Shown here: positions 9,108 through 17,281 of the stretch, piece after piece
Layout: every line of letters begins with the position of its first letter
How positions within the stretch are numbered: the stretch's first letter is position 1
From: Ahrensia sp.
Lineage (GTDB): Bacteria; Pseudomonadota; Alphaproteobacteria; Rhizobiales; Rhizobiaceae
DNA length: 41,253 nucleotides
NCBI GenBank assembly: GCA_002698425.1
Contig: NZXU01000022.1
Coordinates: forward strand, 1-41,253
Reading direction: 5' to 3'
The notes under the pieces: generated by a model
Database searches by the model: none
What the model was told of the DNA's origin: nothing
The model's input: the letters and a program-made list of their open reading frames with translations, nothing else
Made by a program: the position numbers and the translations under genes

Positions 9108-9415
9108 GCGACAAAGCCAATCTCGACGTCACCAAAAAAACACACATTATCGAGTCCGCCACAACCATTTGTGCGCGCATCAAAGAAATGACCGGACTGA
9201 ACGCCTCGGCCGGCACCGCCGCGCTCTTGCACAGCTTCGAACAGGCACTGAAAACGCCGCTCGAAGGGCCGGTCCGTCTTAACGAGGTAAAGGTCAACGC
9301 AAATACCGGCTTCAAAGTGATCCTCTATCCCAATGCGTCCCAGCACGTAGGTTTCTCTCACGTGCAGGTCCAGCTGCAATGGAGCCGCGCGTCGTTGTCG
9401 GCACGCGCGGCCTGA
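9104..9415 (+). CDS. Small protein of unknown function
   Basis: A possible 103-residue protein starting with GTG at 9104, overlapping the stop of the aldehyde dehydrogenase (GTGA), so it could be translationally coupled. It is soluble, with no signal peptide or membrane segment. It has a helical first half (ESATTICARIKEMTG, HSFEQALK) and a strand-like second half (VRLNEVKVNANTGFKVILY). I do not recognise the family. The coupling and biased composition favour a real gene, but nothing in the sequence gives a function. An alternative start at 9047 lies inside the preceding gene and is not favoured. Confidence 0.5.
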   Translation: MSDKANLDVTKKTHIIESATTICARIKEMTGLNASAGTAALLHSFEQALKTPLEGPVRLNEVKVNANTGFKVILYPNASQHVGFSHVQVQLQWSRASLSARAA

Positions 9416-9757
9416 GGGGCGAGGCCGCTGCCCTGCGCGCTGTGAATGAGAATTGGACGAGCCAAATTGATGTGTGGCATACGACGCGACCCGACGACCA
9501 ACAGCTCAGGAAAACCGCAAACCACGAATCTCCAAAGCAACGTCAGTAGGCGCTCGGGGTTGAATCCTTTGACGGGAGGCACTTCGTCCTATGGGTTTCC
9601 GCGTAGTCGTTTGACGTGCTCTGAGAACCCGCAAATTGTGGTCCGCATCGCGCTTGAACTTGTAAATTGCCTTCATCCTTCCTGCCCAATTGGCTCGAGG
9701 GAAAGGATGTCTCGCAAGTCCGAACATTTCTACACAAGTGTGCAGATACTGTAAACT
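9416..9757. other. Gene-free stretch between convergent operons
   Basis: About 340 bases between the end of the plus-strand liv-linked operon and the stop of the minus-strand hydroxyacid dehydrogenase. Only short, motif-free open frames are present. No clear terminator hairpin or IS end was found. It may be a seam between the two halves of the island. Confidence 0.4.
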
Positions 9758-10987
9758 TCAGCACGCCCTCGGCCCCCCGGTGAAAATCGCCTGCGCCCGA
9801 TCCTCAAACGGCACGAGTGTCGAGGCCCGCAATTCTTCGATCGTGGCACAGCCCAGCAGGCCCATTGTCCGCTTTAATTCCTCTGCCAGTATGGCGAGGC
9901 TTCGCTTGGCGCCGGCTTCGCCGTCCGCTCCAAGTCCGTAGAGCGTGGACCGCCCTGTCAGCACGCCGTCCGCGCCCTGTATAATTGCCTTGGCAATATC
10001 GCTGCCGGATCGAATGCCACCGTCGATCAAGAGCATGATGTCAGGGGCCGCTTCTCTGATCTCGGGCAGCACCTCCACCGGGGCGAATGTCGTATCAAGC
10101 TGACGGCCTCCGTGGTTGCTCAATACTACGGCATCAACGCCTATGTTTCGCGCCAGAATGACGTCCTCGACATGCATGATGCCTTTCAAGATAAACTTGC
10201 CAGGCCAGAGCGCACGTAACCACGAGATTTTGTCCCAGTCGAGATCGGGATCAAGATTAGCGCGCAGCCACTGGCCCGCGTTTCTGACGTCAACTTTTCC
10301 GCCGGGAATGGCTTCGATTAGGTTAGCGAAGCCGGGTGTCGGCCTAAACAGCCAATCGCGCATCCATGCCGCGTGACTGAGCGCTTCAAGCTTGCGGTTT
10401 AGCGTCAGATCCGTACCTAAGCGGTAACTTCGTTTGTCCCAGGTGCGATTTCCGAAGACTGAGGTGTCAACCGTGACAATCAGCGCTTCACAGTCCGCAT
10501 CGATGCATCGACGTACGATGCGTTCCACGGCCTCCATGTTTCGGAATACGTATAGTTGCATCCAGTGTCGCAGTCCCGGCACGCGAGCGACGTCCTCAAG
10601 CAATACGTTGGAGACTGTGCTTTGTGAGAAAGGTACGCCGGCGCTTGACGCTGCGCGAGCCAAGGCGAGGTCGCCGTCAGGCCAGAGCAAGCCGTTGAAC
10701 CCGGTTGGCGCCACGGCAAGCGGTAGCATAGCCCGCTTGCCAAATAATGCGGCGGCGGCGTCGACACTGCCGACGTGACGTAGAACACGAGGAACGAAAG
10801 CTAGGCCGTCATAGGCGGAGCGGTTGCGATGAAGTGTAATTTCGCAATCGGCACCACCTTCGACATACTCCACTATTGCCGCCGGAACGCGCGAATGGAA
10901 CCTCGCCTTGAGATCGGCTATGGCGACGGCTCTTGTCATATCGCTTCCCCGATACAAGCGACGAGAGGAAGGATGTTCAGTCGGCAT
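9758..10987 (-). CDS. FMN-dependent alpha-hydroxyacid dehydrogenase (L-lactate/L-mandelate type)
   Basis: A 409-residue TIM-barrel flavoprotein of the LldD/mandelate dehydrogenase family. Early motifs are YVEGGADCE and PLAVAPTGF; the catalytic segment is LSNHGGRQLD, with H292 and R295, followed by LIDGGIRSGSDIAKA, which binds the FMN phosphate. The family oxidises L-2-hydroxyacids to 2-oxoacids, passing electrons to quinone or oxygen. The start at 10987 was chosen because LYRG followed by DMTRAVAIADL matches the N-terminal arm of homologues and AAAGGA lies upstream; an ATG at 10939 would remove that arm. The gene lies downstream of the dioxygenase operon on the same strand, 265 bases after the ferredoxin. 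Context suggests an aryl-hydroxyacid substrate such as mandelate or phenyllactate (inference). Confidence 0.88.
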   Translation of the reverse strand: MPTEHPSSRRLYRGSDMTRAVAIADLKARFHSRVPAAIVEYVEGGADCEITLHRNRSAYDGLAFVPRVLRHVGSVDAAAALFGKRAMLPLAVAPTGFNGLLWPDGDLALARAASSAGVPFSQSTVSNVLLEDVARVPGLRHWMQLYVFRNMEAVERIVRRCIDADCEALIVTVDTSVFGNRTWDKRSYRLGTDLTLNRKLEALSHAAWMRDWLFRPTPGFANLIEAIPGGKVDVRNAGQWLRANLDPDLDWDKISWLRALWPGKFILKGIMHVEDVILARNIGVDAVVLSNHGGRQLDTTFAPVEVLPEIREAAPDIMLLIDGGIRSGSDIAKAIIQGADGVLTGRSTLYGLGADGEAGAKRSLAILAEELKRTMGLLGCATIEELRASTLVPFEDRAQAIFTGGPRAC

Positions 10988-11252
10988 TCTGATCCTTTCT
11001 GCAATCAGTAGGCGCGAGGACAGTAGTCTGTTGTCAGGTTGTCCAACTGGTCGGTGGCCGGATCCATAAGAGGGCCTACTCGACAGGCTGGTATGATCAG
11101 GTGGAGATGAGGCTGCAGATTTCATGCAATTTAAGCGCTATTTGGAACAAACTCCGAGACCGCCTTCGATCGGCGAAGTTTCTAAGTCTTAAGAACCCCC
11201 AATTTCCTTCAGAGTGCTGGATCTCACGCCGCATCTAAATTGCCTCGCAGCA

Positions 11253-11567
11253 TTATTCCCCGGCGACGCGGACGGTCATGCCATCAAGTTCGTCGACGAT
11301 TTCGACTTGGCAGCCAAGGCGAGAATTCGGCATCCGGTTATCGGCGAAGTCCAGCATGTCTTCTTCATCACCCTCTGGTGCGCCAACCTTGTCGAAATAC
11401 TCGCCTTCCACGAAGACGTGGCAGGTTGCACAGGAACACTGGCCGCCACATTCTGCGACAATGCCTTTGATACCGTTGCGTATTGCGACTTCCATAAGTG
11501 AAAAACCGGCCTCGGCCTCTACCGTTTTCACGGTCTCGTCGGGTTCGATAAAGGTGATCTTGGGCAT
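11253..11567 (-). CDS. [2Fe-2S] ferredoxin, adrenodoxin/putidaredoxin type
   Basis: A 104-residue electron carrier. The cluster ligands are C40, C46, C49 and C86 (C-x5-C-x2-C-x36-C, within AECGGQCSCATCHV and LGCQV). The acidic stretch GDEEDMLDFA is the usual docking surface for the reductase and the oxygenase. This plant/adrenodoxin type, not the Rieske type, is typical of class IIA-like dioxygenase systems such as those of sphingomonads. It is the last gene of the dioxygenase operon, while its presumed reductase is encoded three genes upstream. It would shuttle electrons from the FAD reductase to the Rieske centre of the alpha subunit. A start with AAGGAA upstream fits well. Confidence 0.93.
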   Translation of the reverse strand: MPKITFIEPDETVKTVEAEAGFSLMEVAIRNGIKGIVAECGGQCSCATCHVFVEGEYFDKVGAPEGDEEDMLDFADNRMPNSRLGCQVEIVDELDGMTVRVAGE

Positions 11568-11597
11568 GGTATTATTCCTTGAGCTTGATGGGCTTGA

Positions 11598-13085
11598 TCA
11601 AGTGATCTTGATCCAGGCTGTCTTGCGTTTCTGATACTTGCTGATTGCATCGAGCGAGCGATCAAAGCCGTTCCCCGATTGTTTGTGACCGACGAGTGGC
11701 GCGGTGATGTCGGCGCCGCCATAGCAATTGACGTGGACCACGCCCGCCTTTAGACGCCGAACCATTCGGTGCGCCCGACCGATGTCGCGGCTCCAGACCC
11801 CCGATGCCAATCCGTAGGGCGTGTCATTGGCAAGTGCGACCGCCTCATCTTCGGTTTCGAACCGCTGGACTGACAACACGGGGCCGAAGACTTCTTCTCG
11901 GACGACAGGGCTGTGGTTGGTGTGCGCCGCAATCACTGTCGGTTCGAAGTAGAAGCCTTGATTGCCGCGCACTTCACCGCCGGCCACGACCTCGTCTCCT
12001 GCCGCCCGTGCACGGGCCACCATATCCGTGGTCTTACGCAGCTGCTGCTCGGTTCCGATAGCGCCAGCTTGTGTGCCAAGGTCGAGAGGATCGCCCAGAA
12101 CAGTCGATCTTGCCGCAGCACTGACAGCGTCCACAAACGCGTCATAGATACTCGACTGAACCAACAACCTGCTCGCCGCCACGCAGACTTGGCCCGAATT
12201 GGCAAAGATCGCCCGCGCTGACTGCTGCGCCACCGACGCGATGTCACCGCAATCTTCAAAGACGATGTTCGGCGACTTGCCACCCAGTTCCAGATGGACT
12301 GGCTTGAAGTTGGAATCTGCCGAATAGCGCAGCAGGTGACGGCCTACCGCACCCGAGCCGGTGAAGGTCAGAACGTCCACGTCGTTGCTCAGCGCGATAG
12401 CCTGCCCGACCGTTGCCCCCTGTCCTGTTACCACATTAAAAACGCCATCCGGTACCCCCGCCTCGGCTGCCAGTTCGGCCAGCCGCAGCAACGTCAGAGA
12501 GGCTCCCTCCGAAGGTTTCAGGATAACCGAATTGCCGGCGGCCAGTGCAGGCGCCACCTTCCAGGCCCCTATCATCATCGGGAAATTCCACGGTACGATC
12601 GCGCCTACGACCCCTGCCGGTTCGCGGTGAACGAGGCTAAGTACCTCAGGCGCTGTTGGGGTGATGTCGCCATTCACCTTGTCGACGGCTTCGGCATAGA
12701 AGCGGAAGGTCGCGGCCGCATTCATCGGCTCGGCCATATAGGCCATGCCGATCTCGGTGCCATTGTCGCGTACGCCGAGCACGGCCAGCTCCAGTGCATT
12801 CTCCTCGATCAGCGCTGCAAGACGATGAAGCACCATCTTGCGCCGTACTGGAGGCATAAGAGACCAGGCGCCTCCGTCAAAGCTGCGCCGAGCAGCCAAG
12901 GTCGCGGCTTCGACGTCGGCCGTCGAACTGTCTGTCAGAGACGCTATTTGCTGCCCGGTGATAGGACTGATGACCGGCAATTCACCTCCACCGGTACTGG
13001 TTTGCCACGTGCCACCGATGAAGTTCCGCATTGCAGGGATGTTTCTGTCGCGCAGCGCGTCGATCTGGGTCTGATCAATGCTCAT
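11598..13085 (-). CDS. NAD(P)-dependent aldehyde dehydrogenase
   Basis: A 495-residue aldehyde dehydrogenase with PWNFPMM, K190 in ILKPSEG, FTGSGAVG, general base E266 (LELGGKSP) and nucleophile C301 (NSGQVCVA). It resembles the PuuC/betaine-aldehyde/phenylacetaldehyde dehydrogenase branch. It sits 20 bases after the ThDP enzyme and before the ferredoxin, so it is co-transcribed with the dioxygenase. If the ThDP enzyme decarboxylates an aryl-pyruvate or benzoylformate-type acid, this protein would oxidise the resulting aldehyde, producing an arylacetate or a benzoate. The substrate is inferred from neighbours only; the fold and reaction type are secure. Confidence 0.93.
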   Translation of the reverse strand: MSIDQTQIDALRDRNIPAMRNFIGGTWQTSTGGGELPVISPITGQQIASLTDSSTADVEAATLAARRSFDGGAWSLMPPVRRKMVLHRLAALIEENALELAVLGVRDNGTEIGMAYMAEPMNAAATFRFYAEAVDKVNGDITPTAPEVLSLVHREPAGVVGAIVPWNFPMMIGAWKVAPALAAGNSVILKPSEGASLTLLRLAELAAEAGVPDGVFNVVTGQGATVGQAIALSNDVDVLTFTGSGAVGRHLLRYSADSNFKPVHLELGGKSPNIVFEDCGDIASVAQQSARAIFANSGQVCVAASRLLVQSSIYDAFVDAVSAAARSTVLGDPLDLGTQAGAIGTEQQLRKTTDMVARARAAGDEVVAGGEVRGNQGFYFEPTVIAAHTNHSPVVREEVFGPVLSVQRFETEDEAVALANDTPYGLASGVWSRDIGRAHRMVRRLKAGVVHVNCYGGADITAPLVGHKQSGNGFDRSLDAISKYQKRKTAWIKIT

Positions 13086-13105
13086 CGTTTGCTTTCCTTA
13101 AAACT

Positions 13106-14761
13106 TCAGAAAAGGTGCTCGTAGGACTCGTTCGCACCAGCGTTCATCGGCTTCAACCGCAACAAAGGCCAAGGGCTGGCCATCGGGCCTACCGGTGCTT
13201 CGATCATGAGGGGACCGCTTGTTTTCACACTCTCAGCGACCAGAGCCCTCAGCTGCTCGGGCGTATCCGCGCGGACAAAGTCCAGATCAAAGGCACGCGC
13301 AAGATCTTCGAACCGCGGATTCGCCAGTTCCGTGATATAATTTCGACCGAAGGTATTGCTCTGGATTGACTTCACGTTGCCGTAATGACCGTCGTTAAAG
13401 ACAACGAGTGTGACGGGCAGGTTGTAGCGCCGCGCCGTTGCCAGCTCTTGCAGACCCCAGCCAAAACCGCCGTCACCGGTGATAGAGACCACACGGCGGC
13501 CCGCCCCACCAACAGCAGCGCCAAGCGAAGTCGGAAAGCCATAGCCAAGCGTGCCCTGATAGCCAGGTCCGATCAAAGTGCGCGGCGCGCGGCACTCGAA
13601 GGCGATACGCGAAAGGTAACCCACCTGAGTGAGCTCGTTTACAAAGATGCCATCGTCGGGCAGGGCTTGGCGCAACGCATCAACATAGCCCCAGAGAACG
13701 CCTGTCGAGACGACTTTGTCATGCGCCCATGCCTTGATACGCGCGCCCTGGTCATCACTGAGAATGTTGCGTTTCGCCACGCCTGCTTCCAAGGCGCGCG
13801 CGGCGGCCCCTGCGTCCGCGACGATCTCGACCGTTCCGTGTCGTACGCCACCCATGTCTGCCGGGTCGATGTTGACGTAGATGAAGGTCTTGCCGCCCTG
13901 CGGCCAGCTCGGGTCGGGGGTCATGATGTCCATGAAACGTGAGCCAATGACCAGAACAAGATCGGCCCGATCAAACAGTGGGCGGCCGGCCAGCGAGCTG
14001 AAGGACAGGGGGTGGCGATCCGGAACTGCACCGCGGCCGTTGTCGCTAGCCACGATCGGCGCACCGAGCTTTTCGGCCAGGGCTGTTATTTCTGAACCCG
14101 CATCCATCGCCCCACCACCGATATAGATGACGGGGAAATTCGCCTTGTCGATCAACGCAGCCGCCTGATCAACTAGTGTTGCGTCAGGCTGAGCAACGAC
14201 AACTTCAGCCGAGCCACCGCCTTGCGCAACTTTGCCCGACTTGGCCATCAGCATGTCATAAGGAATCTCGACGGCTGTCGGCCGATTACGCCCTGCCCGC
14301 GCCGCACCAAAGGCATCACCGACTGCGGCGGAAATGCGTGCCCGATCGGTGACCAGCTCATGTTGTTTAGTCAGCCCGCGCAGGACGCCGCTCTGATCGG
14401 GGATTTCGTGAAGATTGCCATAGCCCTTGCCGATGGCGTCCGAATGGATCTGCCCCACAACCATTACCACCGGCGAGTTGCACGCATATGCGGTGCTCAA
14501 ACCGGCGGTAGCGTTTAGTATCCCCGGGCCGGGAACGACCATGCCAACGCCAGCGCGCCCGGTCACTCGCGCATAGCCGTCGGCCATGTAGCTGACGGTT
14601 TGCTCATGGCGCGGCACATATACCTTGAGGTCCGGCGACGAGGCGAGTGCGTCGACGGCCCAATCCAGCTGAATTCCGGGAATTACGAAAAGGCTATCAG
14701 TGCCATTGGCTTGGAGCGCGGCAACAAGTGCTTCACCACCGGTTTGGGTCGTCTCGGTCAA
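13106..14761 (-). CDS. Thiamine-diphosphate-dependent enzyme, acetolactate synthase/2-oxoacid decarboxylase family
   Basis: A 551-residue ThDP enzyme starting, most likely, at a TTG (14759-14761) eight bases after AAGGAG. The catalytic glutamate is E53 in PRHEQTVSYMADGYAR, the central domain contains VIYIGGGAM and the C-terminal domain has the GDG...N cofactor motif from GDGGFGWG (429) to FND (N456). Overall it looks like the large subunit of acetolactate synthase, but no regulatory subunit is nearby and the dioxygenase operon context argues for a catabolic role. Homologues of this shape include benzoylformate and phenylpyruvate decarboxylases; I cannot assign a substrate. An upstream ATG would add about 44 residues of low-similarity sequence overlapping the reductase gene and is rejected. 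Confidence 0.85.
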   Translation of the reverse strand: MTETTQTGGEALVAALQANGTDSLFVIPGIQLDWAVDALASSPDLKVYVPRHEQTVSYMADGYARVTGRAGVGMVVPGPGILNATAGLSTAYACNSPVVMVVGQIHSDAIGKGYGNLHEIPDQSGVLRGLTKQHELVTDRARISAAVGDAFGAARAGRNRPTAVEIPYDMLMAKSGKVAQGGGSAEVVVAQPDATLVDQAAALIDKANFPVIYIGGGAMDAGSEITALAEKLGAPIVASDNGRGAVPDRHPLSFSSLAGRPLFDRADLVLVIGSRFMDIMTPDPSWPQGGKTFIYVNIDPADMGGVRHGTVEIVADAGAAARALEAGVAKRNILSDDQGARIKAWAHDKVVSTGVLWGYVDALRQALPDDGIFVNELTQVGYLSRIAFECRAPRTLIGPGYQGTLGYGFPTSLGAAVGGAGRRVVSITGDGGFGWGLQELATARRYNLPVTLVVFNDGHYGNVKSIQSNTFGRNYITELANPRFEDLARAFDLDFVRADTPEQLRALVAESVKTSGPLMIEAPVGPMASPWPLLRLKPMNAGANESYEHLF

Positions 14762-14802
14762 ACGGAATCTCCTTTGGTTTCTTGTGGAGCAGGTTCCGGG
14801 GA

Positions 14803-16035
14803 TTAAGAAGAAGTGCCAACCCGAACCGATTTGAGTGGAATGGATGGATCGATGAGATCGCAAACGACCGGGGTGCCCCCCGCAGCCAACCATTTCTTGC
14901 CGATCATGTAAGCTTTGGGGTCGTCAATCGCGTCGACAGCCAGAAAATTTGGCCCGCGGAAGTACCAGTGCGATACAGCTTCGTTCCTTTCACCAGGCCG
15001 CACGTGAATGGTATCGTAGCCTCGGTTAAGTCCGGCGATCTTCAGCGAAACGTCATATTGGTCCGACCAGAACCAAGGCTCGGGCACATAGGCGGCGGGC
15101 GCCTTGCCCAGAATGTGATCGGCTACGAAGTCGCCTTGATCACAGGCGTTTTGAACGGATTCAAGCCGTGTCATTTCTCCGCGGTAGGGAAAAACCGCAC
15201 AATCCCCGATCGCGAATATATCAGGATCAAAGGCACGGCATTGGTCATCGGTTGCGATACCGTTTTGGACTGAAAGACCCGCCGACCGTGCCAGCTTGTC
15301 GTTTGCAGTGACGCCGATGCCGGCGACGACAAAATCAACTCCGACAGCCGAGCCATCGCTGAGCGCCGCCAATGCAGCCTTGTCATCTTGGGCAATAAGC
15401 TGACTGAGGCCCACACCTTCGCGTAGGTCAACGCCACGGTCCAGATGAAGCCGGCGAAACCAGTCAGCGGTTTGCGCGCAAGCAACGCGGTTAAGAATGC
15501 GGGGGGCGACTTCGACCAAGGTAACCTCGAGTCCCAAATCGATGCCGACCGCAGCCATTTCGAGACCGATGTAGCCGCCGCCAACAATCAACAAACGCTG
15601 CCCCGGACGAATGTACTCGGCAAGCAAATCGGCATCCGCCAGTGTCCGGAAGGTCATAACATTGGACAGGTGGCCACCGATCTCTTTGGGCAGGCGACGC
15701 GGGGTAGCACCTGTTGCTATGACCAGCTTGTCATAGGGCATATTCGCATTGCCATCGGTGGCGATGCGCTTGGTCGAACGATTAATGTGCAGTGCCTGAG
15801 TATTCAGGTGCACGGTGATGTCGTTCTCGCGATAGAGCGCCTCGGGTCGTAGCAACAGCCGATCACGCTCCATCATGCCCTTGAGGTATTTTTTCGACAG
15901 CGGCGGGCGCTGATACGGGAACTCGGATTCCTCCGACAAGATGTCAATGGATCCGGCAAATCCCTGGGACCGGAGGCGAAATGCTGCAGAGGCGGCGGCC
16001 TGACCACCGCCGACGATGACGACGCGCTCTGTCAT
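14803..16035 (-). CDS. FAD-dependent ferredoxin reductase
   Basis: A 410-residue reductase of the putidaredoxin/rhodocoxin reductase type. It has an FAD-binding fold GGGQAAASAA at residues 9-18, the ATGATPRRLP segment, the NADH-binding fold VGGGYIGLEM at 151-160, and FAIGDCAVFP (near 274-283), which contacts the flavin. It would oxidise NADH and reduce the [2Fe-2S] ferredoxin encoded at the end of the operon. The ATG at 16035 is preceded by GGAAGAA; a longer form beginning at 16086 would overlap the upstream gene. Together with the ferredoxin and alpha/beta subunits it completes a three-component oxygenase. Length and motifs are normal. Confidence 0.93.
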   Translation of the reverse strand: MTERVVIVGGGQAAASAAFRLRSQGFAGSIDILSEESEFPYQRPPLSKKYLKGMMERDRLLLRPEALYRENDITVHLNTQALHINRSTKRIATDGNANMPYDKLVIATGATPRRLPKEIGGHLSNVMTFRTLADADLLAEYIRPGQRLLIVGGGYIGLEMAAVGIDLGLEVTLVEVAPRILNRVACAQTADWFRRLHLDRGVDLREGVGLSQLIAQDDKAALAALSDGSAVGVDFVVAGIGVTANDKLARSAGLSVQNGIATDDQCRAFDPDIFAIGDCAVFPYRGEMTRLESVQNACDQGDFVADHILGKAPAAYVPEPWFWSDQYDVSLKIAGLNRGYDTIHVRPGERNEAVSHWYFRGPNFLAVDAIDDPKAYMIGKKWLAAGGTPVVCDLIDPSIPLKSVRVGTSS

Positions 16036-16049
16036 GATTTCTTCCGTTG

Positions 16050-16466
16050 TTACCTGAACTCGTCGGTGAGATAGGAATCTTCCCACTCACCAATCGAGAC
16101 CTTCGCCCGGATCTCGCCAAGCTGATCACATTCAAGCGTGACAGAGCCGGCCACCTCGCCAGAATTGGCCAGATTGGCCACTTCGTTCGCAAAAATCCAA
16201 GCGAAGCGCTTTGGCAGGCGCCAGACGAGATCCGTCGAGCCAGCAGAGACCTGCCAAAGGCCCGGCTTTTCTGAGCCTTCCAACGCGCACTCTTCGAGGG
16301 ATACGGTCGTGTCCGTCGAAAAAAGTCCGTTCTCGTTGAGCGACAGAAGCCCACCCTGTTCCGAAAATGTCTCGAACGCCGCTACAAGATTTTGCAATTG
16401 CTCAGGCGTGCCAAGGATTAGCAGGATGGGATGAAAATCGCTTGGCATGAAGCTCATTCGAAGCAT
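16050..16466 (-). CDS. Conserved-looking small protein of unknown function in the dioxygenase operon
   Basis: A 138-residue protein without signal peptide or membrane segment. It begins MLRMSFMPSDFHPILLILG and is rich in acidic residues and predicted beta strands (TVSLEECALEG, GSVTLECDQLGEIRAKVSIG). The start at 16466 follows GGGGAGG closely; a GTG six bases upstream is less likely. It lies 11 bases after a 65-residue gene and 14 bases before the ferredoxin reductase, so co-transcription is near certain. I do not recognise the family. It might act in assembly or regulation of the oxygenase, but the sequence offers no proof. Confidence 0.75.
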   Translation of the reverse strand: MLRMSFMPSDFHPILLILGTPEQLQNLVAAFETFSEQGGLLSLNENGLFSTDTTVSLEECALEGSEKPGLWQVSAGSTDLVWRLPKRFAWIFANEVANLANSGEVAGSVTLECDQLGEIRAKVSIGEWEDSYLTDEFR

Positions 16467-16477
16467 GGTCACCTCCC

Positions 16478-16675
16478 CTATTCAGGTTCGTGTACTTCGG
16501 CGATGTCCTGACTGTGCACCAGTTCAACATCGCCTCCGTCAAATTCGACGTTCAGCCACTGGCCGTCGTTCATGTTTTCATCGACCTTGCCTGTTCTTCC
16601 ATCGTGAAGCTTTATGCCGGCTCCAACAGGAACTCTGAGCAAATCTGTAGTGGTGTTCAAAACGAGCTTTGCCAT
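16478..16675 (-). CDS. Very small protein of unknown function in the dioxygenase operon
   Basis: A 65-residue protein (from ATG 16675, GGAGA upstream; an ATG at 16690 would add five residues but has no ribosome binding site). It opens MAKLVLNTTTDLLRVPVGAG and ends in an acidic tail. Its middle, GIKLHDGRTGKVDENMNDGQWLN split by glycine and aspartate turns, looks like a small beta-barrel of the SH3/KOW or hypervariable DUF type. It sits 21 bases after the beta subunit gene. I do not recognise a family. Its tight position between oxygenase beta subunit and reductase suggests an accessory role. Confidence 0.65.
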   Translation of the reverse strand: MAKLVLNTTTDLLRVPVGAGIKLHDGRTGKVDENMNDGQWLNVEFDGGDVELVHSQDIAEVHEPE

Positions 16676-16696
16676 GGTTGTGTTCTCCATTGAAAC

Positions 16697-17263
16697 TTAG
16701 AAGAAGGTAGACAGGTTTTTGGCCTGAAGGACGTTTTGGTCCAGAATGATCCGGCGGTGCAGCACTTTCCAAGCGCCGTCCACTTTCTGAAGCGTGTCGT
16801 AGCGTTTGCCGACAAAGAAATAGGTCTCGTATTCGACCCGGTTGAGATAGGTCAGGAAGCGGCAAGAGGTTTTGACTTGCGTTGCGCCATCAGCATTCGG
16901 TGTCGCCTCCAACACCTGGACATTGGTGATCATGTGAGACGTGCGCGATAGCGGTTCCTCGGCATAGTGTACGCCCGTCAGGATCTGCTCGACGCGCTTT
17001 TGGACGGTCCACTTGTCTTCGTTGAACCAGCTGATGCCTTCCTCTTCCTTGGTGTCTTCCCGTTCGGCGTGCTGACCGAACTTTACATTGTGGCGCATCG
17101 GCATGAAGTAACGAAGATCCTCGTGCAACATATCCAACCATGCATCGAACTTGCGGTTATCGATCAGTTCCGCCTCGTCGTAGAAAAATTCTTCGATTTG
17201 GCTGCGCAGAGCGAAGTAGCCTTGGTCACGAGTGATCCGTGGGCTCTCAACATTTCCGTCCAT
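16697..17263 (-). CDS. Aromatic-ring-hydroxylating dioxygenase, beta (small) subunit
   Basis: A 188-residue member of the cone-shaped (NTF2/SnoaL-like) beta subunit family found in biphenyl, benzoate and 3-phenylpropionate dioxygenases. Motifs include EEFFYDEAELIDNRKFDAWL near the N-terminus, DLRYFMP, and the C-terminal KRYDTLQKVDGAWKVLHRRI followed by LDQ. It has no cofactor and serves mainly to hold an alpha3-beta3 hexamer together. AGGAGG precedes the start at 17263. Unusually, the SDR gene separates it from its alpha partner. The hydrophobic-arene-type beta subunit, together with the alpha subunit, argues against a simple phthalate-type (alpha-only) enzyme. Confidence 0.93.
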   Translation of the reverse strand: MDGNVESPRITRDQGYFALRSQIEEFFYDEAELIDNRKFDAWLDMLHEDLRYFMPMRHNVKFGQHAEREDTKEEEGISWFNEDKWTVQKRVEQILTGVHYAEEPLSRTSHMITNVQVLEATPNADGATQVKTSCRFLTYLNRVEYETYFFVGKRYDTLQKVDGAWKVLHRRIILDQNVLQAKNLSTFF

Positions 17264-17281
17264 TTTGTTACTCCTCCTATT

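Noticed and set aside
9446..9754. Plus-strand frame beginning MCGI, considered as a start of an SOS-response peptidase (MCG/MCN-type)
   Set aside because: Nothing after the first three residues resembles that family.
10988..11252. Search for a terminator or promoter between the ferredoxin and the FMN dehydrogenase genes
   Set aside because: Only a 5-bp stem near 11165 was seen, without a T tract; insufficient to call.
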